From: Clostridiales bacterium
Lineage (GTDB): Bacteria; Bacillota; Clostridia; Christensenellales; Borkfalkiaceae
DNA length: 64,000 bases
NCBI GenBank assembly: GCA_015069615.1
Contig: SVIF01000001.1
Coordinates: 62,001-126,000 of the forward strand
Reading direction: 5' to 3'
Position 1 is the stretch's first letter. Every line of letters starts with the position of its first letter. The position numbers and the translations under genes were made by a program. A model generated the notes under the pieces. That model had not been told where the DNA came from. It saw only the letters and a list, made by a program, of their open reading frames with translations, and did not search any database. Below, piece after piece: positions 34,604 to 43,372 of this stretch.

Positions 34604-34634
34604 TTGATACCCCTTATATTTATGCTTGGGTGGG

Positions 34635-34985
34635 TTACAGTTTAACCCCTACGATATTTACGTTTACGGTATCTACAAGCATACCCGTGAAGTTTTCCAC
34701 GCGGTATTTTACGCTTTCTTTTAAACTTTCCGCAACGGCGGTAATGGATACACCGTACTTTAATACTACGTAAACATCAATGTATATACGATCGCCCACG
34801 GTGGCAACTTTCACCCCGCGGGTTCCCGAACTTCTTCTAAATAATTCTTTTAAGGAATCGGTAAAGCCACGCGAAACCAACTCTACCACGCCGTAGCATT
34901 CCATAGCTACGCTGGCCGCAACCTTTGCAATGGCTTCGTCCGAAATAGATATTCTACCGTGACTGTTCTTCGTTGTTACCGACAT
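34635..34985 (-). CDS. Asp23/Gls24-family envelope-stress protein
   Basis: 116 residues, the size of the short YloU form. The fold matches the family: GRISISDEAIAKVAASVAMECYGVVEL at the start, KVATVGDRIYIDVYVVLKYG in the middle, and an end VDTVNVNIVGV. These proteins are cytoplasmic, near the membrane, and are thought to protect the envelope. It is the first gene of the asp23-fakA-recG run, opposite rpmB. Confidence 0.95.
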   Translation of the reverse strand: MSVTTKNSHGRISISDEAIAKVAASVAMECYGVVELVSRGFTDSLKELFRRSSGTRGVKVATVGDRIYIDVYVVLKYGVSITAVAESLKESVKYRVENFTGMLVDTVNVNIVGVKL

Positions 34986-35160
34986 AATGCTCCTTTTTTA
35001 AGTTGTATTTTTTAAGCCCTTTCATGGCACAATACAACTTTCCTTTTACCATTGTACACTAAAAGCAAGAAAAAGGCAAGAACTTTTCCTTAATTTCCCT
35101 ATATTTTTTCCTAAGATTAAAAATTTTCGCCTAAAGGCGCATTTTTGTATGTAAAATAAG

Positions 35161-35189
35161 TTGCATTTTTTTGCGCGTTGTGATATATT
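35161..35189 (+). promoter_or_regulatory. Sigma-A promoter of rpmB
   Basis: TTGCAT (35161-35166), 17-base spacer, TATATT (35184-35189); GGAGGTG at 35212-35218 serves the ATG at 35226. Confidence 0.8.
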
Positions 35190-35225
35190 ATATAGGCTTT
35201 AAGTATTTTACGGAGGTGTTACACC

Positions 35226-35414
35226 ATGTCCAGAGTTTGTAGTGTTTGCGGTAAGGGTAAAATCGCAGGTAATAACGTATCCCACTCGGTTCGCAGAACC
35301 AAAAGAACTTTTTCTGCTAACGTTCAAAAAGTTTCGGTTGTGGAAGACGGCGTTGTAAAAAGCGAATACGTTTGCGCACGTTGTTTGAAAAGCGGCAAGG
35401 TTGAAAGAGCGTAA
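35226..35414 (+). CDS. rpmB: Large-subunit ribosomal protein bL28
   Basis: 62 residues, the short C+ form: four zinc-type cysteines in SRVCSVCGKGKIAGNNVSHS at the start and VCARCLKSGKVERA at the end, with RRTKRTFSANVQKV between. The Bacillota location opposite asp23/fakA supports it. Its end at 35414 is 24 bases before a strongly folded RNA. Confidence 0.97.
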   Translation: MSRVCSVCGKGKIAGNNVSHSVRRTKRTFSANVQKVSVVEDGVVKSEYVCARCLKSGKVERA

Positions 35415-35438
35415 GTTTTTAATTTACGTTTTCTTTTG

Positions 35439-35630
35439 CTACGACTGTGCCCGGGCGGCAGCGTATTGGGATCCACAATCTTTTATAAGGGAGAGAAATC
35501 CCCTATGCCCAAGCGGTGCCTACGCAATTGGATGATTGCACTTATTTAGTAGGATGCAGAGGGTATAGAGTATCTCACCCACCTGCACAAAGCGGGTTTT
35601 CAAATCTTTGCTTTATCGGCACAGTGGTAG
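35439..35630 (+). ncRNA. Strongly structured RNA of unassigned class
   Basis: A 192-base element with a closing stem of 13 positions: CTACGACTGTGCC (35439-35451) pairs with GGCACAGTGGTAG (35618-35630), a single G/G mismatch. Inside are GCGTA/TACGC (35461-35465 with 35521-35525) stacked near TGGG/CCCA (35467-35470 with 35508-35511), a GGGA/TCCC hairpin (35489-35502) and a 3' hairpin TGCAG..GGGT..GAG with CTC.ACCC..CTGCA (35555-35587). TTTTT follows the closing stem. There is no ORF. Size, position after a ribosomal gene and fold suggest a known or new ncRNA class (raiA-type or 6S-like were considered, not shown). The plus strand is chosen for the T-run; the minus strand cannot be excluded. Confidence 0.7.
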
Positions 35631-35649
35631 TTTTTACAAAAAGATGAAA

Positions 35650-35668
35650 GGCAGGGGCAACCCTGCCG
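35650..35668. terminator. Hairpin after the structured RNA
   Basis: GGCAGGG and CCCTGCC around GCAA. The T-run is poor on the plus strand (GTTCCTATTT) and better on the minus (TTTCATCTTTTTG), so direction is uncertain. Confidence 0.55.
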
Positions 35669-35734
35669 TTCCTATTTACGCATTTCTTTCTTTTTTTATA
35701 CCATTTCTCACGCGCACGCGCGCAAAATATATTT

Positions 35735-36934
35735 ATGTTAGACAACCTTTCCTTACTGAATGAAGTAAGAGCAATAGAAAGCGAATTAATTTCCATACGG
35801 CGCACCTTACATAAAATTCCCGAACTCGGCGATAAACTGCCTAAAACCAAGGCCGTTGTTTGCGCGTATCTTAAAACCCTTGGTATTCCCTACCGCGAAA
35901 TGGACGACGGCGACGGTGTCATTGCAGAAATTGTTGGCAAACGTAGCGGAAAAACCATTGCTTTTCGCGCGGATATGGACGGGCTGAAAATTGAAGAAGA
36001 AACGGCAGTGCCTTTTCGTTCTGAAATTCCGGGCCAAATGCATGCTTGCGCACACGACGTTCACACCGCAATTCTTTTGTTAACCGCTAAACTTTTGCTT
36101 CGCTTCAAGGAAAACCTTTTCGGCAGAGTAAGACTTCTTTTCCAAACGGGGGAAGAATCTAGCACGGGTGCAAAACAAATGATTGCTTGCGGTGCGATTG
36201 ACGGCGTTAGTAACGTGTTTGCTATACACGCAGGTAGCCTTGCCGGGGATACGCTTTCGGCGGGGGAATTTGCAATCCTTGGCGGTTACGTAAGCGCTGG
36301 GAAAACTAAGTTTTCTATTACCGTAAAGGGAAAAGGAACGCACTCCGCTTTCCCCGAAAAAGGAAATAGTTCGCTGCTAATTGCGGCAAAAATCGTACTT
36401 GCCATCAATGAAATTACGAAAAACGAACTTCCCTTAGATACGGCGGCTGTTCTTGCAACCACTGCAATTCACGGGGGCGCAGACCAAAATACCATACCCG
36501 AAAAAACAACGATTTTGGGAAGTATTCGCGCGCAAGACCCTGCTATTCGTGAATTTTTGGCAAACAGAGTGGATGAAATTTGCAAAGCCATAACCAAAGA
36601 AGCGAAAGCAACGTATACGCTGGATTTGATACGAAGTTCGCAATCTATATGGAATGATGAAAAAACGGCGTCTGCCGTGGCTGATGCGGTTTCAAAAGTG
36701 TTTGGCTTAGACTGCGTAAAAAGAAATTTACCGAAACCCTTGATGGCTTCGGACGATTTCGTATTTTTTGCCAAAGCCCTACCTTCGGTATACTTTATGT
36801 TACACACGAATAACCCCGATAAGGGCATTGACGCAGCAAATCACAATCCGCGCTTTGACGTTGACGAATCCGTGTTATATAAAGGGGTTGTCGCCTATTT
36901 GGCTATCGCCTTGCACTTTTTAAGTGAAACGTAA
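35735..36934 (+). CDS. M20-family amidohydrolase/peptidase
   Basis: 399 residues. Zinc-binding motifs of the M20D group are present: AFRADMDGLKIEEE, the MHACAHDVHTA box with two histidines and an aspartate, and the QTGEESSTGAKQM glutamates; the C-terminal histidine is in AANHNPRFDVDE. A lid domain sits at ~180-295. Members remove acyl groups from amino acids or peptides (hippurate, N-acyl-diaminopimelate, IAA-amino acids); the substrate is not known here. No ribosome site is clear before the ATG. Confidence 0.93.
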   Translation: MLDNLSLLNEVRAIESELISIRRTLHKIPELGDKLPKTKAVVCAYLKTLGIPYREMDDGDGVIAEIVGKRSGKTIAFRADMDGLKIEEETAVPFRSEIPGQMHACAHDVHTAILLLTAKLLLRFKENLFGRVRLLFQTGEESSTGAKQMIACGAIDGVSNVFAIHAGSLAGDTLSAGEFAILGGYVSAGKTKFSITVKGKGTHSAFPEKGNSSLLIAAKIVLAINEITKNELPLDTAAVLATTAIHGGADQNTIPEKTTILGSIRAQDPAIREFLANRVDEICKAITKEAKATYTLDLIRSSQSIWNDEKTASAVADAVSKVFGLDCVKRNLPKPLMASDDFVFFAKALPSVYFMLHTNNPDKGIDAANHNPRFDVDESVLYKGVVAYLAIALHFLSET

Positions 36935-36986
36935 AATACATATTTCCCGTTGCTACAACTAAAATTATGGTTGCACGCAACCGTAT

Positions 36987-37061
36987 GCCCTCATGGTCAA
37001 GCGGTCAAGACGTCGCCCTCTCACGGCGGAGTCAGGGGTTCGACCCCCCTTGAGGGTACCA
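36987..37061 (+). tRNA. tRNA-Glu (CUC)
   Basis: Acceptor GCCCTCA with TGAGGGT (a terminal G-U), discriminator A, CCA encoded; loop CTCTCAC, anticodon CTC; T arm AGGGGTTCGACCCCCCT. 75 bases. Confidence 0.93.
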
Positions 37062-37065
37062 CAAT

Positions 37066-37100
37066 TTAAGCCCAAGCCTTGTGCTTGGGCTTAAATTTTA
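37066..37100 (+). terminator. Terminator after tRNA-Glu
   Basis: TTTAAGCCCAAGC pairs with GCTTGGGCTTAAA across CTTGT, then TTTT. Confidence 0.92.
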
Positions 37101-37103
37101 CTA

Positions 37104-37132
37104 TTGACGAAAAAGAAAAAGAGTGCTACAAT
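37104..37132 (+). promoter_or_regulatory. Promoter of the Mrr-like gene
   Basis: TTGACG (37104-37109), 17-base spacer, TACAAT (37127-37132), followed by AAGGGGGAAA before the ATG. Confidence 0.8.
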
Positions 37133-37164
37133 AATAGTAAGAAAAAAGTTAAGGGGGAAACCCA

Positions 37165-38166
37165 ATGAACAAACGCGAACGGGATAGCGCGTACACGCGC
37201 ATTAAAAAGGAAATCGTTGCTTATCTTTCCACGAAAAAAAGCGCTTCGGTAAGCGAGCTGATGGACCGCGCGCTTGGCATTTTTACTCTTTCCCCACAAG
37301 AAAAGATGGATAAATCCCCCAACGGGCGAAAAAACGTTTTGCGCAGTTTAATCGGTACGGCGATTGCGGAAATGAAGAAGGACGAAGTGCTTTCGGACTT
37401 AAACAGTGAAGTTTCTTTATTGAAAAGCGAAACGGTGGTCATTACCGAAGAAAAGTGTAAAACCGCCCTTCTTTCGCTTGTAAAATGCGGTTCGTACACC
37501 AAGGCAGAAGTGTTTGCCTTTTTAGAACGAACGCTTGGCACGGATAAAACGCTATCCGTAAAAGACGACGAAACGCTACATAGCATAACGGGGCAAATTT
37601 TATCCCGTTTTCTAAAGGACGGCGCGCTTGTGTTGGAGGATGGAAAATACAAAAAACCCGAAACGCCCTTTACCACCCCAACGGCGAATAAATCCTTAAA
37701 GGACGCTTTTTTAGCCAAAATACACGGGATGGGCGGTGCGTTTTTAGAGCGGTTCACGGTGAATTTATTTTCCAAATACTTCCCCCTAATTAAAAAATCG
37801 GTTACCCTTTGCCAAGTTTCGGGTGGCGCGGCAGACGGCGGTATTGACGGCATCGTGGACACGGTAGACGATTTAGGGTTTGCCGAGCGCATGATGATTC
37901 AAACCAAAAACCGCAACCCCAAAAACCAAGTTACCGAAAAGGAAGTGCGCGAATTTTACGGCGCGGTCAACGCGAAAAACGGTAGCCGTGGCGCGTACGT
38001 TACCACCAGTTCCTTTCATAGCGGGGCAACCAAACTACTTACTTCCCTACCCGATTGCATTGGGATAGACGGCAACCGCTTGTTTGAACTTGCGGTAGAA
38101 ACGGGCTACGGCATCAAAAAAACGCGCTTTGGGTATACGGTGGATGAAAGCGTGTTCGTAAAGTAA
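37165..38166 (+). CDS. Mrr-like restriction endonuclease (type IV candidate)
   Basis: 333 residues. The N-terminal ~150 residues are helical with two winged-helix-like pieces (VAYLSTKKSASVSELMDRAL; LVKCGSYTKAEVFAFLE). The C-terminal domain (~185-315) is a PD-(D/E)XK nuclease of the Mrr type: FTVNLFSKYF, the GGAADGGIDGIVD aspartates, then MMIQTKNR (the Q-x-K core). Mrr enzymes cut methylated foreign DNA. It is a single-gene transcript with its own promoter, no methyltransferase partner, placed next to tRNA-Glu. Confidence 0.85.
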   Translation: MNKRERDSAYTRIKKEIVAYLSTKKSASVSELMDRALGIFTLSPQEKMDKSPNGRKNVLRSLIGTAIAEMKKDEVLSDLNSEVSLLKSETVVITEEKCKTALLSLVKCGSYTKAEVFAFLERTLGTDKTLSVKDDETLHSITGQILSRFLKDGALVLEDGKYKKPETPFTTPTANKSLKDAFLAKIHGMGGAFLERFTVNLFSKYFPLIKKSVTLCQVSGGAADGGIDGIVDTVDDLGFAERMMIQTKNRNPKNQVTEKEVREFYGAVNAKNGSRGAYVTTSSFHSGATKLLTSLPDCIGIDGNRLFELAVETGYGIKKTRFGYTVDESVFVK

Positions 38167-38271
38167 AGAAAGTGCACCGTAGCCTAGCGAAAAACACTGA
38201 ACTGACTTTTGCGCGTACGGTATCGTACGGTATGATACGGAACAAAAATTTCTTTTATTAAGGAGCTTACC

Positions 38272-39051
38272 ATGCAATCGTTAAAAATTTTATTTCTTGG
38301 TAACAGTTTTGCAGAAGACACGATGCAATACGCGGCGGAGGTTGCCCAATCTTTGGGCGTTTCTTCGGTAACGCTTGGCCTTTTATATAAAGGCGGTTGT
38401 CCGATAGACTTTCATTACAGCCACGCGGTGAAGGACGAACTCGAATACGAATACCGCACTAACGACGGTTCAGGATGGACTTGTACCCTTGATTATACGG
38501 TAAACCGCGCCGTAAACAGTGAAGATTGGGATTGGATTGCCATTCAACACGGCACGCGCGACGACCGCAGATACACCTCCCCCGAATGCTACGAAAAATT
38601 GGCGCCCTTAGTTGATTACTTAAAATCGATTACACCCTCCAAAACGAAATTTGCCTTTAATTTAACCTGGCTGGGAGAACCCGATCACCCCCATCACGAA
38701 ATTCTTTCTTACGATAAAAATACGGCGCTGATGCGCAAAAAGTTAGAGGAGGTAACGAAAGACGTAATTGCAAACACCCCCCAAATAGACTTACTGATTC
38801 CCACGGGAACGGCGGTAGAAAACGCGCGCACCTCCGCCATCGGCATTTTAACGCGGGACGGATACCACTTAAGCCTTGATAAGGGGCGATTTATTGCCGC
38901 GCTTACGTTGATTAGCACCATTACCCAAATCCCCGCAGAACGAATTAGCTGGGCACCCGAAGGCGTGGACGATTACGCCGTGAAGGTTGCCGTTTCCGCC
39001 GTAAAATACGCGCAACAAAACCCCCTTGCAATTACGAAAATTGATTTTTGA
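38272..39051 (+). CDS. DUF4886 SGNH-hydrolase-like protein
   Basis: 259 residues. The start KILFLGNSFAEDTMQYAAEVA has the GNSF motif (block I serine of the SGNH fold) used by DUF4886 proteins, then DWDWIAIQHGTRDD (block II-III glycine/asparagine-like positions) and LTRDGYHLSLDKGRF with the D..H catalytic pair. Members are thought to act on acylated sugars. No signal peptide, so cytoplasmic. AAGGAGC lies before the ATG. Confidence 0.87.
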   Translation: MQSLKILFLGNSFAEDTMQYAAEVAQSLGVSSVTLGLLYKGGCPIDFHYSHAVKDELEYEYRTNDGSGWTCTLDYTVNRAVNSEDWDWIAIQHGTRDDRRYTSPECYEKLAPLVDYLKSITPSKTKFAFNLTWLGEPDHPHHEILSYDKNTALMRKKLEEVTKDVIANTPQIDLLIPTGTAVENARTSAIGILTRDGYHLSLDKGRFIAALTLISTITQIPAERISWAPEGVDDYAVKVAVSAVKYAQQNPLAITKIDF

Positions 39052-39106
39052 TAAAGGAATTGCTTCCATTAGTTTAGGGGCACCCCCCTTCTATAAATCG
39101 CACAAT

Positions 39107-39147
39107 AAATTTCCCCTATGCCGTTTGCATAGGGGAAATTTATTTTT
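39107..39147. terminator. Bidirectional terminator between the DUF4886 gene and clpB
   Basis: A 15-bp perfect stem (39107-39121 with 39127-39141), T-rich on both sides. The two genes converge here. Confidence 0.92.
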
Positions 39148-41731
39148 ATTCTTCTACCCGCACCGTAAAGGATTCGTTTTCGTAGTCCACGGTTAGCGTG
39201 TCGCCCGCGTGGACGCTACCTTCCACTATTTTTCTTGCCAAGGCGGTTTCCACCGCTTGGGTTAGATAGCGTTTTAAGGGGCGCGCGCCGTAAACGGGGT
39301 CGTAGCCCCCTTCCACCACGGCGGAAAGGGCGCTGGGGGTAAGGATTAATTTTAGGTTTTGGGAAGAAAGCCGTTTTTGTAAATCTTGCACCAAAAGCGT
39401 TACGATACGTTCGGTTTCTTCCTTTTTCAAAGGTTTATAGAACACGGTTTCATCTAAGCGATTCAAAAATTCGGGGCGGAATTGCGTTTTGAGTAGGCGA
39501 CTAACTTCCGCTTTTGCGCTTTCGGAAATTTCCCCGCTATCCGTAATCCCTTCCAAAATGATTTGAGATCCAAGGTTGGAAGTTAGGATAATGACCGTGT
39601 TTTTGAAATCTACCGTACGGCCTTGCGAATCGGTTACCCTGCCGTCATCCAAAATTTGCAGTAGGATATTGAATACGTCCGGGTGCGCTTTTTCAATTTC
39701 GTCAAACAGCACCACCGAATACGGCTTACGTCGTACCGCTTCGGTAAGTTGACCGCCTTCTTCGTAACCCACGTATCCCGGGGGCGCACCGATTAATCGC
39801 GAAACGGCGAATTTTTCCATATACTCCGTCATATCAATGCGAATCAGGTTCTTTTCGTCGTCAAACAAGGTTTTCGCTAAGGTTTTGGCAAGTTCGGTTT
39901 TGCCCACGCCCGTTGGCCCTAAGAATAGAAAGGAACCGATGGGGCGGCTACCATCCTGAATCCCCGCACGGCTACGCAAAATCGCTTCAGAAACCGCTTG
40001 CACCGCTTCGTCCTGACCGATAACGCGCGCATGCAAAATTTCGGGTAGGCGGAGCAGTTTATCCCGTTCCCCTTCCATCAGTTTGCTTACGGGAATCCCC
40101 GTCCAACGCGCAACCACTTTGGCAATTTCGTCCTCGGTTACGCGGTCGCGAAGAAGGGTGTTTTCTTCGGTTTTCGCGGCGGATTTTTCCGCTTCGGCAA
40201 GTTCGGCGGTAAGCTGGGGCAGTTTGCCGTGTTGCAAGCGGGCAAGCGTATCTAAATCGTACACCCGTTCGGCTTGCTCAATTTCGCGGTTAACTTCCCC
40301 AATTTCCTCCCTTAACTTTTGCACTTTGGAAATGGCATCCTTTTCCTTTAACCATTTCGCGTTCATTTCCTTTAAGGATTCTTCGCGTTCGGCTAAATCC
40401 TTACGAATTACCGCAAGGCGATCTTGGGAAAGGGCATCGTTTTCCTTTTTCAAGGCGGCTTCTTCAATTTTTAGTTGCATAATTTTGCGCGAAATTTCAT
40501 CAATTTCTTGGGGGCTACTATCAATTTCGGTACGGATGGAAGCGCACGCTTCGTCCACCAAATCAATGGCTTTATCGGGCAAGAACCGATCTGAAATATA
40601 GCGGTTGGAAAGGGTTGCGGCGGCAACTAACGCGCCGTCCTGAATTTTTACACCGTGGAACACTTCGTACCGTTCCTTTAATCCGCGAAGGATAGAAATG
40701 GTATCTTCCACCGTAGGTTCACCGATGATTACAGGTTGGAAACGGCGTTCCAACGCGGGGTCCTTTTCAATATATTTGCGGTATTCATCTAGCGTAGTTG
40801 CGCCGATACAATGCAGTTCCCCGCGCGCAAGCATAGGCTTTAACAAATTGCCAGCATCCATTGCACCGTCCGTTTTCCCCGCGCCCACCACGGTGTGCAA
40901 TTCGTCGATAAACAGTAAAATTTTCCCTTCGCTTTTCTTAATTTCCGCAAGAACGGCTTTTAAGCGTTCTTCAAATTCCCCACGGAATTTTGCGCCTGCA
41001 ATTAAAGCGCCCATATCCAAGGAAAACACCTTTCTATCCTTTAAGGATGCGGGGACGTCCCCCTTCAAAATGCGGATGGCAAGCCCTTCGGCAATGGCGG
41101 TTTTACCAACGCCCGGCTCCCCGATTAAAACGGGGTTATTTTTGGTTTTGCGGGATAAAATGCGGATTACGCTACGGATTTCCGCATCCCTACCGATTAC
41201 GGGGTCAATTTTATGCGTACGTGCTAGTTCTACTAAATCTTGGCCGTATTTAGATAACACGTCGTAAGTATCTTCGGGATTTTCCCCCGTTACACGGGTA
41301 TTTCCGCGCACCTTAGATAGTGCGGAAAGAAAGGCACTTTCTTCCACCCCGTGGGCGGAAAACACCTTTTTTAGTGCATCTGCTTTTAGTAACGCAAGGA
41401 ATAAGTGTTCTACCGAAACGTACTCATCCTTCATTTCCTGCGCATTTTTTTCGGCTTGATCCAAGGTTTTTTGCATGGAAGGGGAAAGATACTGCGTGCC
41501 TGCCCCCGAAACGCGGGGTAGCTTTTCCACTTCTTCTTTTAAGGCCGTGGAAAGCGCGGTTTCGTTTACCCCTGCGCGGGTTAAAAGGGTGGGAATTAAA
41601 CCCCCTTCTGCGGACGTAAGCGCGTAGGCAAGGTGTACTTCCTTAATTTCGGGATTTCCATATTCGCGCGCCAATTTTTCGCACGATTGTAATGCTTCTA
41701 AACTTTTTTGTGTAAAACGATTTGCGTTCAT
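39146..41731 (-). CDS. clpB: ATP-dependent disaggregase ClpB
   Basis: 861 residues, full length. Order: N-domain (~1-145), AAA-1 with [13 protein letters not shown], the middle coiled-coil domain (~400-520) that separates ClpB from ClpA/ClpC, AAA-2 with [13 protein letters not shown], and the C-terminal domain. It works with DnaK to unfold aggregates. It follows a ribbon-helix-helix gene by 22 bases with AGGAGG in front. No CIRCE element is seen upstream. Confidence 0.97.
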   Translation of the reverse strand: MNANRFTQKSLEALQSCEKLAREYGNPEIKEVHLAYALTSAEGGLIPTLLTRAGVNETALSTALKEEVEKLPRVSGAGTQYLSPSMQKTLDQAEKNAQEMKDEYVSVEHLFLALLKADALKKVFSAHGVEESAFLSALSKVRGNTRVTGENPEDTYDVLSKYGQDLVELARTHKIDPVIGRDAEIRSVIRILSRKTKNNPVLIGEPGVGKTAIAEGLAIRILKGDVPASLKDRKVFSLDMGALIAGAKFRGEFEERLKAVLAEIKKSEGKILLFIDELHTVVGAGKTDGAMDAGNLLKPMLARGELHCIGATTLDEYRKYIEKDPALERRFQPVIIGEPTVEDTISILRGLKERYEVFHGVKIQDGALVAAATLSNRYISDRFLPDKAIDLVDEACASIRTEIDSSPQEIDEISRKIMQLKIEEAALKKENDALSQDRLAVIRKDLAEREESLKEMNAKWLKEKDAISKVQKLREEIGEVNREIEQAERVYDLDTLARLQHGKLPQLTAELAEAEKSAAKTEENTLLRDRVTEDEIAKVVARWTGIPVSKLMEGERDKLLRLPEILHARVIGQDEAVQAVSEAILRSRAGIQDGSRPIGSFLFLGPTGVGKTELAKTLAKTLFDDEKNLIRIDMTEYMEKFAVSRLIGAPPGYVGYEEGGQLTEAVRRKPYSVVLFDEIEKAHPDVFNILLQILDDGRVTDSQGRTVDFKNTVIILTSNLGSQIILEGITDSGEISESAKAEVSRLLKTQFRPEFLNRLDETVFYKPLKKEETERIVTLLVQDLQKRLSSQNLKLILTPSALSAVVEGGYDPVYGARPLKRYLTQAVETALARKIVEGSVHAGDTLTVDYENESFTVRVEE

Positions 41732-41753
41732 ATTTTCTACCTCCTATTCTGTA

Positions 41754-42365
41754 TTACCAAGGGCGAATATACGCCCCTTTTACGCTTTTTGCGGCAATTA
41801 AGCCGTTTTCCCCACGGGCTTCGGCGCTAAAATATACGTCTAAAAGCGCTTTGATGCCCTTTACGTACGCGGAAAGTTTTTCGCTAACCGCTTGCGTATC
41901 CCCCACGGGGCATGAAAGTACGCGCACGTACCTGCCTTCTTCTATGGAAGAAGTGATATCCCCTTGCTTTTTTTCTTCCCCATCAAACCAAAGGAAAAAC
42001 CTAGCAAAGTGGTTTAGCAAGCCTTCGTTTTGGGTGCGAAGGGAAACGCGCAGTTCCCCCAAATCCTCCCCCCGTTCGTATAGCACAAGGGCAAAACGAA
42101 CGCTAGGGTTATAGCGATAGGTAATGGCAGATTGCAAGTCTATCGCGCCCGCGCTACGCCCCGTAAGGCGCAAGGCGGTATCCTGAAACATGCTTTCCAG
42201 TGCCGAAAATAAACTTTGCATGCGCATATGTGGGGTTGTACAAGCCAAATGCTCCGCCAAAATTTCATTAATTAAGTGGCTACGAGAAACACCCTTTCGG
42301 TAAGCGGCGTTATCCACCGCGCGGACTACCTCGTCAGACAAAACTAAACTGTAAACGCTTTTCAT
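41754..42365 (-). CDS. Ribbon-helix-helix protein with unknown C-terminal domain, before clpB
   Basis: 203 residues. The N-terminus MKSVYSLVLSDEVVRAVDNA AYRKGVSRSHLINEIL fits a CopG-type ribbon-helix-helix: a strand, then two helices with a turn. The rest (~45-203) has alternating strands and helices (ALVLYERGEDLGELRVSLR) with no family I recognise. It shares a promoter with clpB. It could repress its own operon, linking it to stress. I did not find a clear palindrome at the promoter. Confidence 0.75.
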   Translation of the reverse strand: MKSVYSLVLSDEVVRAVDNAAYRKGVSRSHLINEILAEHLACTTPHMRMQSLFSALESMFQDTALRLTGRSAGAIDLQSAITYRYNPSVRFALVLYERGEDLGELRVSLRTQNEGLLNHFARFFLWFDGEEKKQGDITSSIEEGRYVRVLSCPVGDTQAVSEKLSAYVKGIKALLDVYFSAEARGENGLIAAKSVKGAYIRPW

Positions 42366-42388
42366 AAGTACTACCTCTCTTCCCTTTT

Positions 42389-42416
42389 ATTATACCCCAT
42401 TTTTAAAACTTGTCAA
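42389..42416 (-). promoter_or_regulatory. Promoter of the RHH-clpB operon
   Basis: On the minus strand TTGACA (42411-42416), 16-base spacer, TATAAT (42389-42394). It is a housekeeping-type promoter. Confidence 0.85.
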
Positions 42417-42465
42417 GCAAATTATATAATTTTATTTGCAAATTATGAATAATTTTTTGCAAGAA

Positions 42466-42496
42466 TTAAAAACGCCTTCCGCTTTGCGGAAGGCGT
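42466..42496 (-). terminator. Terminator of the PH-like gene
   Basis: ACGCCTTCCGC (42472-42482) pairs with GCGGAAGGCGT (42486-42496); on the minus strand TTTTTAATTC follows. Confidence 0.9.
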
Positions 42497-42521
42497 AAGT
42501 ATATATTTTAAACTATTTAAT

Positions 42522-43133
42522 CTAAAAAACTTCTTTTTCTGGTTTGTTTATAACATGATCTAATATAACCATAAAATTGAAATCATCTACCACTTGAAAT
42601 AAATATGTCTTTTTTTCGGTTTGAATTTGAAGCATATTTTCAACAACATTTAAATTTATAATCTCCTCATACTTAATAACTGAGGAATTTTTAATTGCGC
42701 TAAAAATAATTTTTTTATTTGTTAGGTAGATTACGCCATCAGTCTTTTCCGTTATATCTTGCTTAACATAATGCCCACGGTAATTTCCAACCCTAAAACT
42801 TACCCCCTTTGCAACCCTAAAAGAAACACCACGACTACCGCCCTCATACCCAACAGTTTGTTGTTTTACACGGCAAAAACATGCGTTACCCATAAAATGG
42901 CAAAGTTCATTTTGGGTTAATTGAAGATTACTACAATTTATAATTGGCAAGCCATTTTCCAAAAGTTCTTTTGTCTTTCTATCCCACTTTTCCTTTAACT
43001 CCGCCTCTTCTATCCTCCTTGCTTCTTCCATCCTCGCCTCTTCTTGCTGTTTTTCTTCTTTTCGCTTATTTGTATAATAAACGATAATCGCAATAATGCC
43101 ACCAAGCATCAATAAACCCAACAACCCTTCCAT
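42522..43133 (-). CDS. Membrane-anchored protein with PH-like C-terminal domain
   Basis: 203 residues: one N-terminal membrane helix (~3-20), a charged coiled coil (~22-55, EEKQQEEARMEEARRIEEAE), then a cytoplasmic domain. GVIYLTNKKIIFSAIKNSS and the following strand pattern resemble the bacterial PH-like domain of stress proteins that carry the YL-TN-R/K-hh motif. A cysteine-bearing middle (FMGNACFCRVKQQ) precedes it. It is A/T-codon rich. An unusual structured leader with a terminator lies directly before its ribosome site (TCCTCCT complement, 43137-43143). Confidence 0.65.
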   Translation of the reverse strand: MEGLLGLLMLGGIIAIIVYYTNKRKEEKQQEEARMEEARRIEEAELKEKWDRKTKELLENGLPIINCSNLQLTQNELCHFMGNACFCRVKQQTVGYEGGSRGVSFRVAKGVSFRVGNYRGHYVKQDITEKTDGVIYLTNKKIIFSAIKNSSVIKYEEIINLNVVENMLQIQTEKKTYLFQVVDDFNFMVILDHVINKPEKEVF

Positions 43134-43145
43134 AATTTCCTCCTA

Positions 43146-43366
43146 AAAATAAAAAAGTGCGCCAACCGAAGTCAACGCACCGAAAAACGCAAACTCCGAT
43201 TGTCGCCAAACAAATTTCAAGCATACGAAAGGGATTCCCGTTCACAATAACCTGATGGAATTTGCGATTTTACCAAAATCATACAGATATTGTGAACGCG
43301 AAAATAAGGAATTATTCTTCTAAAAAAGAAAAATATCCCCACGTTTGCTTATAAAATTTGTTTGGC
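43146..43366 (-). promoter_or_regulatory. Riboswitch-like structured leader
   Basis: Starts at the expected transcription start. P1: GCCAAACAAATTT (43354-43366) with AAATTTGTTTGGC (43205-43217), 13 perfect pairs. P2: AAGCAAACG (43342-43350) with CGTATGCTT (43219-43227), one mismatch. P3: CGTTCACAATA (43288-43298) with TATTGTGAACG (43239-43249), 11 pairs. Its loop CGCAAATTCC (43257-43266) can pair with GGAGTTTGCG (43188-43197) outside P1, a 10-bp pseudoknot. The terminator at 43151-43180 follows, then the ribosome site. The order fits a riboswitch that acts by termination. No known aptamer class is recognised. Confidence 0.7.
43151..43180 (-). terminator. Intrinsic terminator inside the leader of the PH-like gene
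   Basis: GTGCGTTGAC and GTTGGCGCAC (with G-U pairs) around a TTCG loop, then TTTTTT. It stands ~8 bases before the AGGAGGA ribosome site, so reading the gene needs its bypass. Confidence 0.85.
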
Positions 43367-43372
43367 ATAGTT

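Noticed and set aside
35439-35630. tmRNA or RNase P RNA
   Set aside because: No tRNA-like end with CCA, no tag reading frame, and none of the conserved RNase P core blocks.
42389-42470. CIRCE or CtsR operator before the clpB operon
   Set aside because: Neither the TTAGCACTC inverted repeat nor the tandem heptamer was found.
43205-43366. MITE with 13-bp terminal inverted repeats
   Set aside because: The inverted repeats could be transposon ends, but no target duplication flanks them, and the promoter, nested stems, pseudoknot and terminator fit a leader RNA better.
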